DNA from: Siphonodentalium dalli
Lineage: Eukaryota; Mollusca; Scaphopoda; Gadilida; Siphonodentaliidae
NCBI GenBank assembly: GCA_032622095.1
Contig: CP136061.1
Coordinates: 54,881,762 to 54,945,761 of the forward strand
Direction: 5' to 3'
Length of the DNA stretch: 64,000 nucleotides
Part shown: one piece after another, positions 13,471 to 24,863 of the stretch
Position numbering within the stretch: the stretch's first letter is position 1
Layout: every line of letters begins with the position of its first letter
Translations under genes and position numbers: made by a program
The notes under the pieces: generated by a model
What the model was told of the DNA's origin: nothing
What the model saw: only the letters and a program-made list of their open reading frames with translations
The model's database searches: none

Positions 13471-14255
13471 CAGTAATGCCCTAAATAATTGACTCCTTAG
13501 GTAGCAGTACACGATTTCACGGATTGTAGGGGGTTTGAAGAATAGAAAAATAAGTATCTGGGGGGCATAACAGCCAGTGTAGCCTGTGTTAAATGTGTCA
13601 TTACTGGTTTGAAGGTTTGATTATTTTACAAAACTGGGAAAGTTCTCAGAAAAGTGGAAAATTTGGATACGCAACAGGATTTTCGTATTCAGTGAAGGCC
13701 AACTCTGTGTTATTGGTTACAGGAAAATAGCCCGATTTCTCTCCGCTGAATTATGTGATCTGCACTTGCAAGACATTTTTTTCAAATTGATACAATAACT
13801 TTTTTTCTATTTCAAATATATCTGAGCTCTAACATAGCTCTATCACTTGGAAGAAACTTATTTACTGACATTCGCTCTGTCATGGTCTTTTTTTTGGTTG
13901 AAAATGGTCAATTTGGGTAAAAAAATGGGTAAAATTGAGCGTTTTGTGTGTTCAAACCAAGGGGCATAACTCAATGACAAATTTTACAATGAAGCTAAAG
14001 TACAGACATATGAGTACCCCTAAAATTTCTGTCGAAATTAAAACATGCTTGATGGGACCTATGTCAAAGATAATCGCTCAGCATTAATTTGAAGTACAGT
14101 ATGTACACGTACCATCCAAGGTTGGCCAAAATTGCTGGAAATCGTGTATTGCTACCTTAACCACAGCAGAATTATGGCTGACTTTTCAGGATTTAGTCAG
14201 AAATATGGTTTGTTGCCATTCATCGGAAAGCTCTCGATTATTTAGGGCATTACTG
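13471..14255. mobile_element. Family A mariner-like MITE interrupted by the 657-bp element
   Basis: CAGTAATGCCC at the left and GGGCATTACTG at the right belong to family A. One arm is complete to the centre; the other retains only its terminal 20 or so bases. The left flank is CA rather than TA; TA is present at the right. Confidence 0.8.
13500..14156. mobile_element. TTA-flanked DNA transposon nested in a mariner-like MITE
   Basis: Ends GGTAGCAGTACACGATTTC and, inverted, GGTAGCAATACACGATTTC (18/19). TTA at 13497-13499 and 14157-14159. The insertion splits a family-A foldback between ..GACTCCTTA and TTAACCACAG; removing it restores the consensus. 657 bp with no recognisable coding. Probably Harbinger-like by its 3-bp TTA duplication. 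Confidence 0.85.
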
Positions 14256-15001
14256 TAGCTGCAGAGTAGCAACCATCCCCTCTTTGAATATTTTTGTGCC
14301 ACCTGATCAGGTAGAGGGGACCCAAGGTGAAGAATAGAAAACAGAATCAGGCCCCTGATATGCGACTATAACTATGGCACAAGAATGCTCTTGGTGTATT
14401 GAAATGTGGTCACTCATTGCATAGTCCATTACCGTATATGGAAAGCAGTATGTATAAAGCTAGAAATGTTGTGAGTGTTTATTTTCCTTTAATACATGCA
14501 CAATTAAAGTTGCAGTCTGTATTTGACTTTTTTTTTTCTTTTTTTTTTTTTATAAATTCCTTTGCAACTGTTGATAATGTTTAGAAACCTTAGGGGTGAG
14601 ACCTCCAAACCCCCTGTCGCCATGTCCCTGCTAATGGTCCTTAAACCCTCGGACAATTGAACGATCAGTCTGTCCCACTTTAGACTAACCCTCAGACTAT
14701 CTAACTCTCGGACTATTAAAAGCGATCAACCAATAGAAAACATATTCATGGATGTACTGTACAGAGGGCCAGACTAATTCAAATATAATATGAATCGTAC
14801 GTGACACGTAGTGGAGCAACCACACATCCTGTGCCTCAAATTTGCCTTTTATCGGTGACATAGCACTAAGAATAATTTATGTAACATCACGCATGACTTG
14901 ACAAGAGGTGTCGTGGATTGTGCAATCTTGTCTGGATTCTGGCCCACAAATCCAAAATGAAGTCAGAAACCGTGTCATGACGTCTTCATTTTTCGTTTTC
15001 A
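14256..15001. other. Unannotated spacer
   Basis: T-rich tract at 14529-14551; GGACTATT/GGACAATT phrases at 14640-14720 hint at a short degenerate minisatellite (CTCGGACTAT). No gene seen. Confidence 0.45.
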
Positions 15002-15005
15002 TTAA

Positions 15006-15430
15006 AGGTGCTCAATCAGATTCGCTGGTCCTCATATCATCAGATTCCAACAACAAGAAATTTTTTGAAATGCCGCTTCAGTTATCAGAATCGATTAATT
15101 GCCCAAAAATAATGCTAACCGCAGTCCACTATATAGTATAAAATTGCCCAAAACCTGTTATTTATCAATATTTTGTACAATGAAATTTTGCCGGTTTGTC
15201 AGTTTGTCAAATATCTGACACAAAAAAGCCACTTTATTTTAGATTTATCCATCTTCATCCGTTATTTGGTCTTATTATCAACTTTTATTGGGCCACTAAA
15301 TATTCCAGGTGGTGAAAAATAATAGATTTAAAAAATCGATATCTGATTACTCTGATCTTTGATGGATGGATTCCTCGACCCGAAGCCAAATAAATAGTAA
15401 TTGAGGGGTGCTGAATCAGATTGAGTACCT
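15006..15430. mobile_element. Family H TTAA-flanked MITE, 425 bp
   Basis: AGGTGCTCAATCAGATTC to AATCAGATTGAGTACCT; TTAA at 15002-15005 and 15431-15434. Related to 7111-7567. Confidence 0.8.
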
Positions 15431-15661
15431 TTAAGCTAACCAAAGAAATTGGTCTAATTAAAATGAATAGACCTAAATCACATGTGAATTCTTCATTAGT
15501 TGTGAATTATTTACTTTCATTTTCATCGCGATGCTTCATTCCGCGATTTTTTGCAATCTCCACACTGTTGCCACGTGATAATTTCCCCAAAATCCATACC
15601 CGCGGTCTAAAAAATCACTGATGGATATAGAAAAAATAAATGACGTCATTCATCTGCCTTA

Positions 15662-16371
15662 AGCTGGTTACACATGGACGCGGCGCGGCCAACGCGGTTA
15701 TCTAGCGAATAAACTTTTTGTCTTCGCCGCGGGAGTGTGTCGCTTTCACATGGCAGCGGCAGAATAATTATAAAGCCCGAAGTATTGTGTTTCATAACAT
15801 GATTTCTAGAATGGAGGCAGTGTCTGATGACACACTTGTTATAATGGCGCTGGCATATTTGTATCGACAATGGAAAAAGAAGAGAAATAGAAGGTTTTGG
15901 GTACACCCAATTAATAAGAAGAGATATTTACATGGTGTATTTAATCATTTATACCGTGAACTCTATTCAGATGAGGACAAATTTATACAATACTTTAGAA
16001 CGTCAAGGGAACAGTTCGCACGGATACTTTTCTTCATCGAAGATGATATAAAGAAAGAATACAGGGTGCAGAAGCCAATCAGCCCACAACAAAGACTTGC
16101 GATATTTTTGGGGATTTCCCTTAAATTTAAGGTAGTATACTACAACACCCGATGAATATGTGTGGAATGCTTTGATCTGACAGTGATTCGTCGCGCGATT
16201 GCTCTGCAAAATGGCTCACGGTTCCATTGAAAATAATCGCGCCGCTCATTAAAAATGTCGCCGCGCGTAAATTGGCCGCGCTGCGCCAATGTGTAAGGTC
16301 CCGTGCTTCATGACTGCACAAACTCGATCGTCCGGCCGCGTCGGCCGCGCCACGCCCATGTGTAAGCGGCT
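15662..16371 (+). mobile_element. PIF/Harbinger DNA transposon relic, 710 bp
   Basis: The ends form an imperfect inverted repeat of about 36 bp: AGCTGGTTACACATGG at the left, AGCCGCTTACACATGG read inward from the right. In both the repeat continues into a GC-rich stretch with GCGGCGCGGCC or GTGGCGCGGCC. TTA lies on both sides (15659-15661 and 16372-16374), the 3-bp duplication typical of PIF/Harbinger. The interior encodes the N-terminal part of a Harbinger-type transposase. The element is GC-rich against an AT-rich background. Confidence 0.85.
15811..16155 (+). pseudogene. Truncated Harbinger/HARBI1-like transposase (N-terminal part)
   Basis: The frame is open from 15718; Met codons at 15799 or 15811 are plausible starts. 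It contains RRFWVHPINKKRYLHG, ELYSDEDKFIQYFRTSREQF and KPISPQQRLAIFLG, the conserved N-terminal pattern of PIF/Harbinger nuclease proteins (WVHPINxxR, F..YFRMS..QF, I.P.ERLA..LR). The frame stops after KFKVVYYNTR, before any of the DDE catalytic core, which is absent from the element. Either a remnant or a fragment carried by a non-autonomous element. It cannot be an active transposase. Confidence 0.75.
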
Positions 16372-16430
16372 TTAGGTATAAGCACCCTTGGTGGTTGCTA
16401 TAACACATTAACTTTCAAAGATTTTATTAA

Positions 16431-16672
16431 CCCTTTCTATGCTAAATCGATTCTCCCGTTCAGTTATAAAATTATACAATGGAATGGTCTATTATTCAAC
16501 TGGAGGAGTGTTCAGGATTAATAAGCAGACGACACCTGATACTTAAAGTGCAGAAGGGGTCTCCTATTTAATTGAGGGAAATGTTCAGATAATATGGTCA
16601 TTTGTTGAACTTATTATCTGAATATTTTCTAAGTGATAACTACTCATCAATGAGTATTTAGTATAGAAAGGG
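16431..16672. mobile_element. Family D TTAA-type MITE, full length
   Basis: TTAA left, TTGA right; CCCTTTCTATGCTAAATCG to TTAGTATAGAAAGGG. It lies 57 bp beyond the Harbinger relic. Confidence 0.85.
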
Positions 16673-16689
16673 TTGACTTTATATTAGAT

Positions 16690-17015
16690 ATGTTATATAG
16701 AGTCTCTAATGAGTCGCAATTAAGCGAGTGCACTAAATTCAAATTTAGTGAACGAGGTTAATAAAGTTTGTATAGAATTGTGACAAATTTGAGATCCTTT
16801 TTATCACATAATTGCATCTTTGCAATGAAAAACGATCATAACCAAATAGGAAGTAAAGACCAAAAAAAATCATAATTATATTCCAATTAACATAATAATA
16901 AAGTTTGGCATTGACATCGGCATCATAGCGCTAAGCTCTTACGTCACTGCGAGTGCCAATAATACAGATGTCTTACTAAAAAATAATATGAGGCCGGATT
17001 TAGGGGCTAATTGTG
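16690..17015 (+). repeat. Dispersed repeat K, copy 1
   Basis: Shares TTAGTGAACGAGGTTAATAA-like, GAGCTTAGCGC/GCGCTAAGCTC and CTCATATTATTTTTTAGTAA segments with the inverse complement of 43926-44455. Provides the empty site for the MITE at 43766. Confidence 0.75.
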
Positions 17016-17486
17016 TGATAAAAAGGGTTAAAATGTAACCCAAGACATATTTTTCTTCAATTATCAGAGAATCTATTAAATTGAGCCAATATAGAGAAAT
17101 TACTTGCGAACAAAAGACTTTTTGTCTATCAGACAGATGGAATTCTGGGTATTTTAAATCTAATATATATTTTACACGGAGAGGAAATGAGGTGTCTATG
17201 GTATAAGATCATTATATATTCTCTTATTCAATAAACCTATACATGAGCTATCACAAATGAAACTAATCCATACTGTGCCCTCGAGTTCTGTACGTAGTAC
17301 ATCTGAACTAGTTAGATCGAGTATAACTGGAAGCTGCATACTAAGGGAAGTAACCCAATATTAAGCTATAATTCTACTCTACTCCATTATATCTGAAACA
17401 GACTAAATGTAGTATTGTAGCTAGGGGTTCTCAATTGTTGGTGAGGGTGTTCTGAATTTCTAGATTATTATCACCCATCCCCCCAA
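17016..17486. other. Unannotated spacer
   Basis: AT-rich; nothing supported. Confidence 0.45.
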
Positions 17487-17489
17487 ATA

Positions 17490-17619
17490 CAGTAATGCTC
17501 TAAATAATCGACTCCTTAACCACAGCAGAATTATGGGTAATTTTTCAGGATTTAGTCAGATTTAGTTGGAAATATGGCTTGTTGCCATTCATCGGAAAGC
17601 TCTTCCGATGGCATTACTG
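17490..17619. mobile_element. Family A deletion derivative
   Basis: Full left arm to GGAAAGCTC, then only TTCCGATG and the terminal GCATTACTG. Flanked by TA on both sides. An internal 10-bp or so duplication (GATTTAGT) is present. Confidence 0.8.
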
Positions 17620-17709
17620 TATTTCTGCCCACCTCGGAGTTATTTATTTTTGTTATGTACTTATGATCCTCTCACACCAATAGTCAAATATAGTTCTGCC
17701 CATGATTAA

Positions 17710-17852
17710 CCCTTTCATGATGGGGGCTGAGCTGGTGCAGCATTAAAGACCCTGTGCCAGTGCATTCTCTTATATATGTGGATCTCCCATAGGGAGTGTT
17801 GCATATTTTAGAGTATGCACTAGCTTACAAGGTCAAGGTAAATATTGATAGG
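17710..17852. mobile_element. Family C MITE, left half
   Basis: TTAA followed by CCCTTTCATGATGGG, first hairpin and spacer, then loss of similarity near 17852. Confidence 0.7.
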
Positions 17853-18333
17853 CCAGTGTTTCTTTCAACACTAAATCCACAACTTTTAACTTTTAAAAGA
17901 ATTAAATCATACCATCTATTGGAGATTGTAGGTATAAAATTGTTATCTCCGATAACATTGGATTTTATAGCTGGATGTCTCCTATTTTTAATCACTCGAC
18001 TTCTTCTGTATTAAAAATCATCAATATCTAGGAACCAAATACCCCCCATGTACTCCCACCTGACATTTCTGGATATAGCTTATAATAGCCTTTATTACAG
18101 GCTTGTTCCTAGAAGTACAGTGTTATTGCTGTTCCATATTTACAAATCCGTATGGAACATATGTTCCATACGCATCTTGTTGACGTAAAATGACGTACAT
18201 GACATTCGCCTCAACCATGAAACTATTTAAATAAAAGAATCATCACACATGACAAACACGCCCTGTATGAGCCTAAGTAAACATTCTAATCATGTATTTT
18301 TAATGCACGGATTCTAGGACGCAAAGCGTGTAA

Positions 18334-18478
18334 TAAACACAGAACGACACGATGTGTAAATGGTTTTGTCGATACGGCACGAGTGCTGTCGCGGAAGGAT
18401 AGAACTCGAGGCGCAAGCGCGACATCACTAGTGCCGTATCGACAAACCCATTTACACATCTTGTCATTCTGTGTATTT
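18334..18478. repeat. Hairpin with 47-bp arms
   Basis: Arms 18334-18380 and 18431-18478 share CACAGAA, GATGTGTAAATGG and TTGTCGATACGGCAC. The loop is GC-richer. Probably a foldback MITE. Confidence 0.65.
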
Positions 18479-18509
18479 AGGGAACAATCCCATTGTTACA
18501 ATCGTTCCC

Positions 18510-19215
18510 CGATTTTAATATGCCCATTTAAAAAAACAGCCATATGATGTCCGTCCGTCTGTCCATTAGCAGTTTTGGCTTCCGGATAATAACTTTAGTA
18601 TGGGTTATTTCATCGCAAATAAATTTGGTATGTGATTTTTCCATACCAAATTACAGGTCAGGTTCAAATTTGGGTTCGTTCCGATTTAAATACTTTGTAC
18701 TGACTTAGTATTTTCAATATTTGAGGTTACCGGATGACAACTTCAGTTTGATTTATTTTATCAGAACCAAATTTTGTATGTTAGTTTTCCAGACCAAAAT
18801 ACAGGTCAAATTCAAATATAGGTTCAATCTGAATATTTTTTACTGACTTATGGCTTTTATCAACAGAGAATTTTCAATATTTTAGGTTTCTGGATGATTT
18901 TATATGATGGTTTATTTTATCGGAACCAAATTTGGTATGACCTAATATTCTGAAATAATGATAAAATCTCCAGCGGCATGGCATAAGTATATTTCTCAGA
19001 CCACAAGCTAGTGTGGGCTTCATGAAATGATAAATAAACTTTGTAAAGGTGCAATAAACCCTATTAACATGCCTTGTTTTTAAAATGTCCATTTGACTTA
19101 GAAAATTCAGCATCTGCCCATAATAACATAGTGGCACTGCCATTGTTTGTTTGTGTACAGTTCATAAAAGCACACCGGGCATATTTTGCCACGCCCAGCG
19201 TAGCTCTGGTTTGTA
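18510..19215 (-). repeat. Polymeric GGGCATAACTC-type repeat, minus-strand copy
   Basis: On the minus strand it starts ACCAGAGCTACGCTGGGCGT (as at 47829) and ends in GACAGACGGACGGACATCA and ATGGGCATATTAAAA. Two degenerate units with TTATCCGG. Confidence 0.7.
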
Positions 19216-19854
19216 TTAAAAGCACTCCAATTTCGTGGTCAACACACACTCAATGGCAATTTCCAGCTAATCCCAGTATGTGTAGTCATTTGTGCTCTAA
19301 GTTGGTCAGAGCATGCGATTAGTTCTTTACCAGAATAAATCTTTGCATCTTCGACTCGACTTGGTTGATTCTGGTAATAAATAACTCTTATGTGCTAACC
19401 CTTACTTATCTAATGACTATAGTTTGCAATCTGAAATATGATTGGTCGATAGCTGCACATTATCAGGCGGTCTTCATTGAAATCCACAATATTTCCATCA
19501 TGCCACTGAAAAATTTCCTGTATCATGTGGTAGCCACATTGCGGATTTTACAGCCCCCAGAAATTCTACGTATCATGTAAGCGCCTCATTCTGGAAAATG
19601 AATTTTCCTAATTATGCCTCTCTCTGATAACAGGGTTATTGGGTGAAATATGATATAACAAGGGGTACGCATCTAAGATGCTTTTGTCAAGTTTTTTGGC
19701 AGTCGAACCAAACTTCTGCCAATAAGGTGCACAACTCCGGGAAAAAAAGTTGGACGGTGGTATATTATTGCAATAGACCTATATACCAAATATCAGTTGA
19801 ATCCGTTATTGAGTTATTGCACTAACGGTGATAAAATTGTGATTAAAATAGACA

Positions 19855-20845
19855 AACTAAGACCCATAACTCCGGATTTTTTTTTCGGACAAACCAGGTT
19901 TTCGAACTCGTCCGAGATATTGTTGCAATAGACTCATATACCAAATATTGTTTAAATCGGTTAATATTTCATTGAGTTATCGCGCTAACGGTGATAACAT
20001 TGCTAAAAATAGACTAACTAAGACCCATAACTCTACGAAAAAAATTTGAACAAACCTGGTTTTCGAACTCGTCCGAAATATTGTTGCAGGAGACTCATAT
20101 ACCAAATATTGTTGAAATCGGTTAATATTTCATCGAGTTATCGCGCTAACGGTGATAAAATTGCTAAAAATAGACAAACTAAGACCCATAACTCTGCAAA
20201 AAAAAATCGGACAAACCTGGTTTTCGAAATCGTCCGAAATATTGTTGCAGGAGACTCATATACCAAATATTGTTGAAATCGGTTAATATTTCATCGAGTT
20301 ATCGCGCCAACGGTGATAAAATTGCTAAAAATAGACAAACTAAGACCCATAACTCGGCAAAAAAAAATCGGACAAACCTGGTTTTCGAACTCGTCCGAGA
20401 TATTGTTGCAGGAGACTCATATACCCAATATTGTTGAAATCGGTTAATATTTCATCGAGTTATCGCGCTAACAGTGATAAAATTGCTAAAAATAGACAAA
20501 CTAAGACCCATAACTCCGCGAAAAAAAATCGGACAAACCTGGTTTTCGAACTCGTCCGAGATATTGTTGCAGGAGACTCAAATACCAAATATTGTTGAAA
20601 TCGGTTAATATTTTATCGAGTTATTGCGCTAACGGTGATAAAATTGCTAAAAATAGACAAACTATGACCCATAACTCCGGAAAAAAAAATTCGGACAAAC
20701 CTGGTTTTCGAACTCGTCCGAGATATTGTTGCAAGACTCTCATATACCAAATATTGTTGAAATTGGTTAATATATGCGTGAGTTATCGTGCTAACAGTGA
20801 AAAACTTAACTAAAAAAACATCTAAGATGGATAACTCTTGTAAAA
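19855..20845. repeat. Tandem array, 161-bp unit, about 6 copies
   Basis: TTGTTGCA anchors recur at 19920, 20081, 20242, 20403, 20564 and 20726, a constant 161 (once 162) bp. The unit includes AAACTAAGACCCATAACTC, a poly-A of varying length, ACAAACCTGGTTTTCGAAC and GAGTTATCGCGCTAACGGTG. The array belongs to a composite repeat ending in CCGCCCGCCCGCC near 20965. Confidence 0.9.
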
Positions 20846-20969
20846 AAAAGTTCAGACGTGACCCATTTTCTACAGGCAGTAAATAGTCATTGGAAGCAAC
20901 TGACATACCAAAATTTTTTTGAATCCGTTCACAAATGTCAAAGTTATAAGGCATTCTTTAGGTCCGCCC

Positions 20970-22430
20970 GCCCGCCGCCTACTGTCCCTCGTCAAACCAT
21001 AAGTCGAGTTTTTGAAAAACTTGACTAAAAATATAGCAGTTCAGTGTTATCATAACTAAACATCTCAACAAAAGTAAGTCCCCCCCGCCTCATATAGTAC
21101 CCAAATTCTCCTGTTATTCATCCGATCAATTTCAAGTTTTGAACGAATTGAGAACATGGTAAATGCAGCACAATGTGGCAGTCAATTATCCCAATAGTTT
21201 CCAACATTATTCTGAATGTCGCTTGATTGGAAAATGAGCCATTTTCAAAAATCACACTTTCAAATTTGCTCAACAAAATTGTGCGTTTATGGGTTAACTG
21301 GGTGATCAGTGTTTGCCAAGTGTCACCAACCTTATTACTGCGTGGGATTTTTTTAACTTGACCAGTTGTCATTCTATGGGAATTGAGAGGCACAATTTTG
21401 AACCACCCCCATATCTTGTTCACCTCCTTCATTTGAAAGGATCCCTTCCCCATATGGCAAACCAAGAAAGTGTTATTGCCATAGATTTATTAAATGAAAA
21501 AACCCCATCTAGCAGGTCGCTTGAAGGACAGTTGTTTCATTGAATGCGTCAAGAAAACATGGCTACATTTCAAGAAACTCGCTATGCACAAGAACACTTC
21601 AAAATTGGCTAATTTCTTGAAAATCAGTATTATTATAGTATTTGGTGAAAAAACAAATTCTATGAGCGACATGTTTTACGGGGTTGTTTGCAATCAATAA
21701 ATCCATGGCGGTAGCACTTGCTTGGTCTATCAAACATGGCAGGGATGTGTTCGAGTGAATACAGTGAACTAGATATAGGGGTTGAAATCATGCCCCTAAT
21801 TAATTACCAGAACTGTTCAAGAAAAACCCATGCATAACAAGACTGGTGACACTTAACAAACACTGATCACCCAGTTAACCCATTAATCCGAAAGGCATCA
21901 AGACACATTAATCTAAATTTGCCAAATGTCCTCGGCCGGAAACATAAACCGTGAACTCTTTACATGGAAGTGATGAAGAATAACACAGGACTTTTTATTC
22001 ATTGTGAAGATTCTCTTTAATTGTTAAATATACTTCATCTGTTGTCTTTACAATTCATGTTATATACACGTTTATATTAAACTATATCCACATACAACAC
22101 CACTCCATATTTCGCTAACAAGCCGCTCTCTCTCTCTCTGTAGCAAGCAACCACAATCATACAATACATGTACAATATAATCAGCTGAAGTGCCCTAATA
22201 CTGCGTCAAGGAGAATGTGATGCAAGTTCATTTCATGGCTCAATCTCACTAGAAAATTTTGGGAATCTGAACACAGGTTTTTGAGAAAGTACTGAAACAT
22301 ACACAGTCTGCAAAAGTGGGAAAGGGTTTAATTTTGCGCTAAAATTGACATGGATACAACCTCATAGTACGTTCTCAACGACTCGGCCATTTCCACACTG
22401 ATGCAATAACCTCTTCAATAAATAGAAACC
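20970..22430. other. Spacer containing the 595-bp inverted-repeat unit
   Basis: Apart from 21289-21883, no gene or repeat recognised; a short CT run lies at 22127-22140. Confidence 0.45.
21289..21883. mobile_element. Possible inverted-repeat element, about 595 bp
   Basis: 40-bp inverted repeats (ATGGGTTAACTGGGTGATCA at the left, its complement at the right; 21289-21328 and 21844-21883). The interior includes an open frame of 115 codons on the minus strand without recognisable similarity. Confidence 0.55.
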
Positions 22431-22432
22431 AT

Positions 22433-22621
22433 ATCTGCCGGTCTATTTCAAACACGTGATTAACCATGTGCATATGAGAGCTTTCCGATGAATGGCAACA
22501 AGCCATATTTCCGACAAAATCCTGAAAAATTACCCATAATTCTGTGGTTAAGGAGTCGATTATTTAGGGCATTATAGTATCTGCCGGTGTATTTCAAACA
22601 CGTGATTAACAATGTGCATAT
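22433..22621. repeat. 43-bp direct duplication flanking a half MITE
   Basis: ATCTGCCGGT(C/G)TATTTCAAAC to AA(C)ATGTGCATAT at 22433-22475 and 22579-22621; two mismatches. Confidence 0.88.
22476..22577. mobile_element. Family A half copy within a 43-bp flank duplication
   Basis: Right arm only, beginning at the centre (GAGAGCTTTCC). The flanks 22433-22475 and 22579-22621 are direct repeats of 43 bp differing at 2 positions. Confidence 0.8.
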
Positions 22622-22872
22622 TAACGGTAAATACATCTGTTGGCCGGGAGACTTGTCTGTTAAACTTGAACTAATTATTGCTGCTTATTACTATTTATCG
22701 CTATTTAATGCGTGATCAAGCCTGGTACTGGCACGCAGTGAATACATTCTATTCCATTCACATCTATGTGTCAACGAGTAAAGGTCATCGCCTTATTACT
22801 ATGATATTGTACTTACTAAGCTGTTAAAAGCTGTGGCTAAATTAATGAGAATGCAATTTCTGCCATTGTATA

Positions 22873-23085
22873 CAGTAATGCCTTAAATAATCGACTCCTT
22901 AACCACAGCAGAATTATGGGTAATTTTTCAGGATTTAGTCGGAAATATGGCTTGTTGCCATTCATCGGAAAGCTCTCAGTGAGAGCATTCCGATGAATGG
23001 CAACAAGTCATATTTCCGACTAAATCCTGAAAAATTTCCCATAATTCTGCTGTGGTTAAGAAGTCGATTATTTAAGGCATTACTG
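22873..23085. mobile_element. Family A foldback MITE, 213 bp
   Basis: TA-flanked palindrome. Both arms carry the private variants CCTTAAATAATC and TTTTTCAGG (or their complements). Confidence 0.88.
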
Positions 23086-23087
23086 TA

Positions 23088-23914
23088 GCTATGTGTATAT
23101 ATCTGTCGTATATGTACTGAGAAACACTGAAATGTTGAATTCCACATTGATATCGAATGTAACAATTTAAAGTTATTTTTAATTTTTTTTTATCGTCCTA
23201 CCACGTCAAACTATGGGTCGCCCTGTGCCCAAATTACACTACATGTAATCTAAAAACAAAGAAGTAAAATTTCTTGCAGTTATTGAACCCTGTGTACCTA
23301 TTCCCACTTTTTTGGGGAGAGTGTCTTTATGTTGGTCTTCATACCACGGTACTAAAATATTCTCATTTTTTTTAATCAACCTACCAGCTGAACCTACATG
23401 TATTTTCAGCCTAGAAATTTCAAACTGGATTTTTTCAGGCATGAATTTTTAAAATGTTGCAGAGTGTTGTGAAAAGTTTGACCAAAGTTGGAGGGCAAGG
23501 GATAGTACACCCCACCCTGTTGCAAGATCCTGGTTACAGGCAGTACATGTAATAACAATGGAATGAAATGACTGGCAACTCCTCCTGTGTGTGTTTTTAT
23601 TTTTCTCTTCAAAATTACCCTCATTCAATTCATGTTAATTCAGACCATAACACCATTCACAGGACAGTGCACAGCATCAGGTGTCACTGTGTCTACCACT
23701 AATATTTAAAGAAAAAAAATCATAATATTAATATTTTTCACCGAGATTTAATTATAAAGTCTAAACTTCATTTTCTTATATGATCAACTAGTATAGATAT
23801 TTTGTTGGCAATCATAAAAGTATATAAATTGCTTCGCGATTATGCATTTGTGATTCGGTCCCAACGTGTTTATACAGCATAATCTGATCCGGAAATAACG
23901 GTTATTGCTTAAAG
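23088..23914. other. Unannotated spacer
   Basis: No gene recognised; short open frames on the minus strand lack domain features. Confidence 0.45.
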
Positions 23915-24707
23915 TCTGTAAAAACATCACAACCTAGAGGAACACAGAGAAATAGATCAACTTCGTTCTTATATTCATTCATAGTTCTCCAATAATAAAA
24001 TTGCATATGCTGAAACCATTGTTATGTACACAAAGCAATTACAGTGATTTGTCAACGACATTAGCTAATCATATAGAAAGTTCAAATATTTTTGTCTGAA
24101 TATGATTTTCAGAATGTTTTTAATGCTTTGACTTTTTCCATTGTTTATTGTCAAGTTTTGATTAAACATTGGTTTCTTATTGGACTTTTATCGGCAATTA
24201 TCAGTGATAACTAAATACATAACTATGATTTTGAATAATGAAAATAAGAACAAAGTCAATCTTATTTTTTTCATGTAATTGTTGATGATAGTTGCTTTAC
24301 AGACAAGCCTGAGTTTAGTGTGCCTGTCATTTGCAGAATGAGGTCCCCAGAGGGTGAATTTAGTGACGCTACACCCATTGGGTGATGTACACCCATTGGG
24401 AACCTCGATTATGCAATGTGTCGTCTGTCAATTTGTGGATATAGAGAAACTAAACTAAAAAAGAAATAGAATCTATGTGAAGAAGTTTCCATAGAAATTT
24501 GAAAAAGAAACTTTCCAGAGATGAGGCCTAAGCAGAATGAGGTTCCCAGAGGGTGAATTTATAATGATGCTAGCCCACTTTGCCGGATAGCATCACTAAA
24601 TGTACCCTCTGGGGACATCATTCTGCAAATGACAGGCACACTAAACTCAGGCTTGACTATTTAATATGTTATTTCGCATGAACCCACGTTGAAGGCCTCG
24701 AGTACCT
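23915..24707. repeat. Direct copy of the family I element, interrupted by a hAT-like MITE
   Basis: Shares AGTCTGTAAAAACATCAC, AGATCAACTT, AATAAGAACAAAGTC and TTTCGCATGAACC with 24890-25490 in the same order. The left end is not clear. Confidence 0.7.
24304..24655. mobile_element. Family B hAT-like MITE inside a dispersed repeat
   Basis: CAAGCCTGAGTTTAGTGTGC to ACTAAACTCAGGCTTG. It interrupts a copy of the repeat also seen at 24864-25494. The 8-bp flanks do not match. Confidence 0.75.
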
Positions 24708-24863
24708 TTAAATGAAAACAAATTTATTATAATAACTATAGTTCAGAGAAGACAGCTGACTAGCGGAAAAGTTACTAATAAAATAATGGGTCCACAGATA
24801 AGGCATGCAAAAATAAAATATCAAATCCAGAAAAACCTCAAGAAAATTTTAGCTCTTTTTTAA

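Noticed and set aside
20613-20954. 113-codon frame in the 161-bp tandem array
   Set aside because: Frame follows the repeat period; equivalent frames occur in neighbouring units with frameshifts between them.
21118-21465. 115-codon frame on the minus strand
   Set aside because: Overlaps an inverted-repeat arm, no family resemblance, no splice or promoter support.
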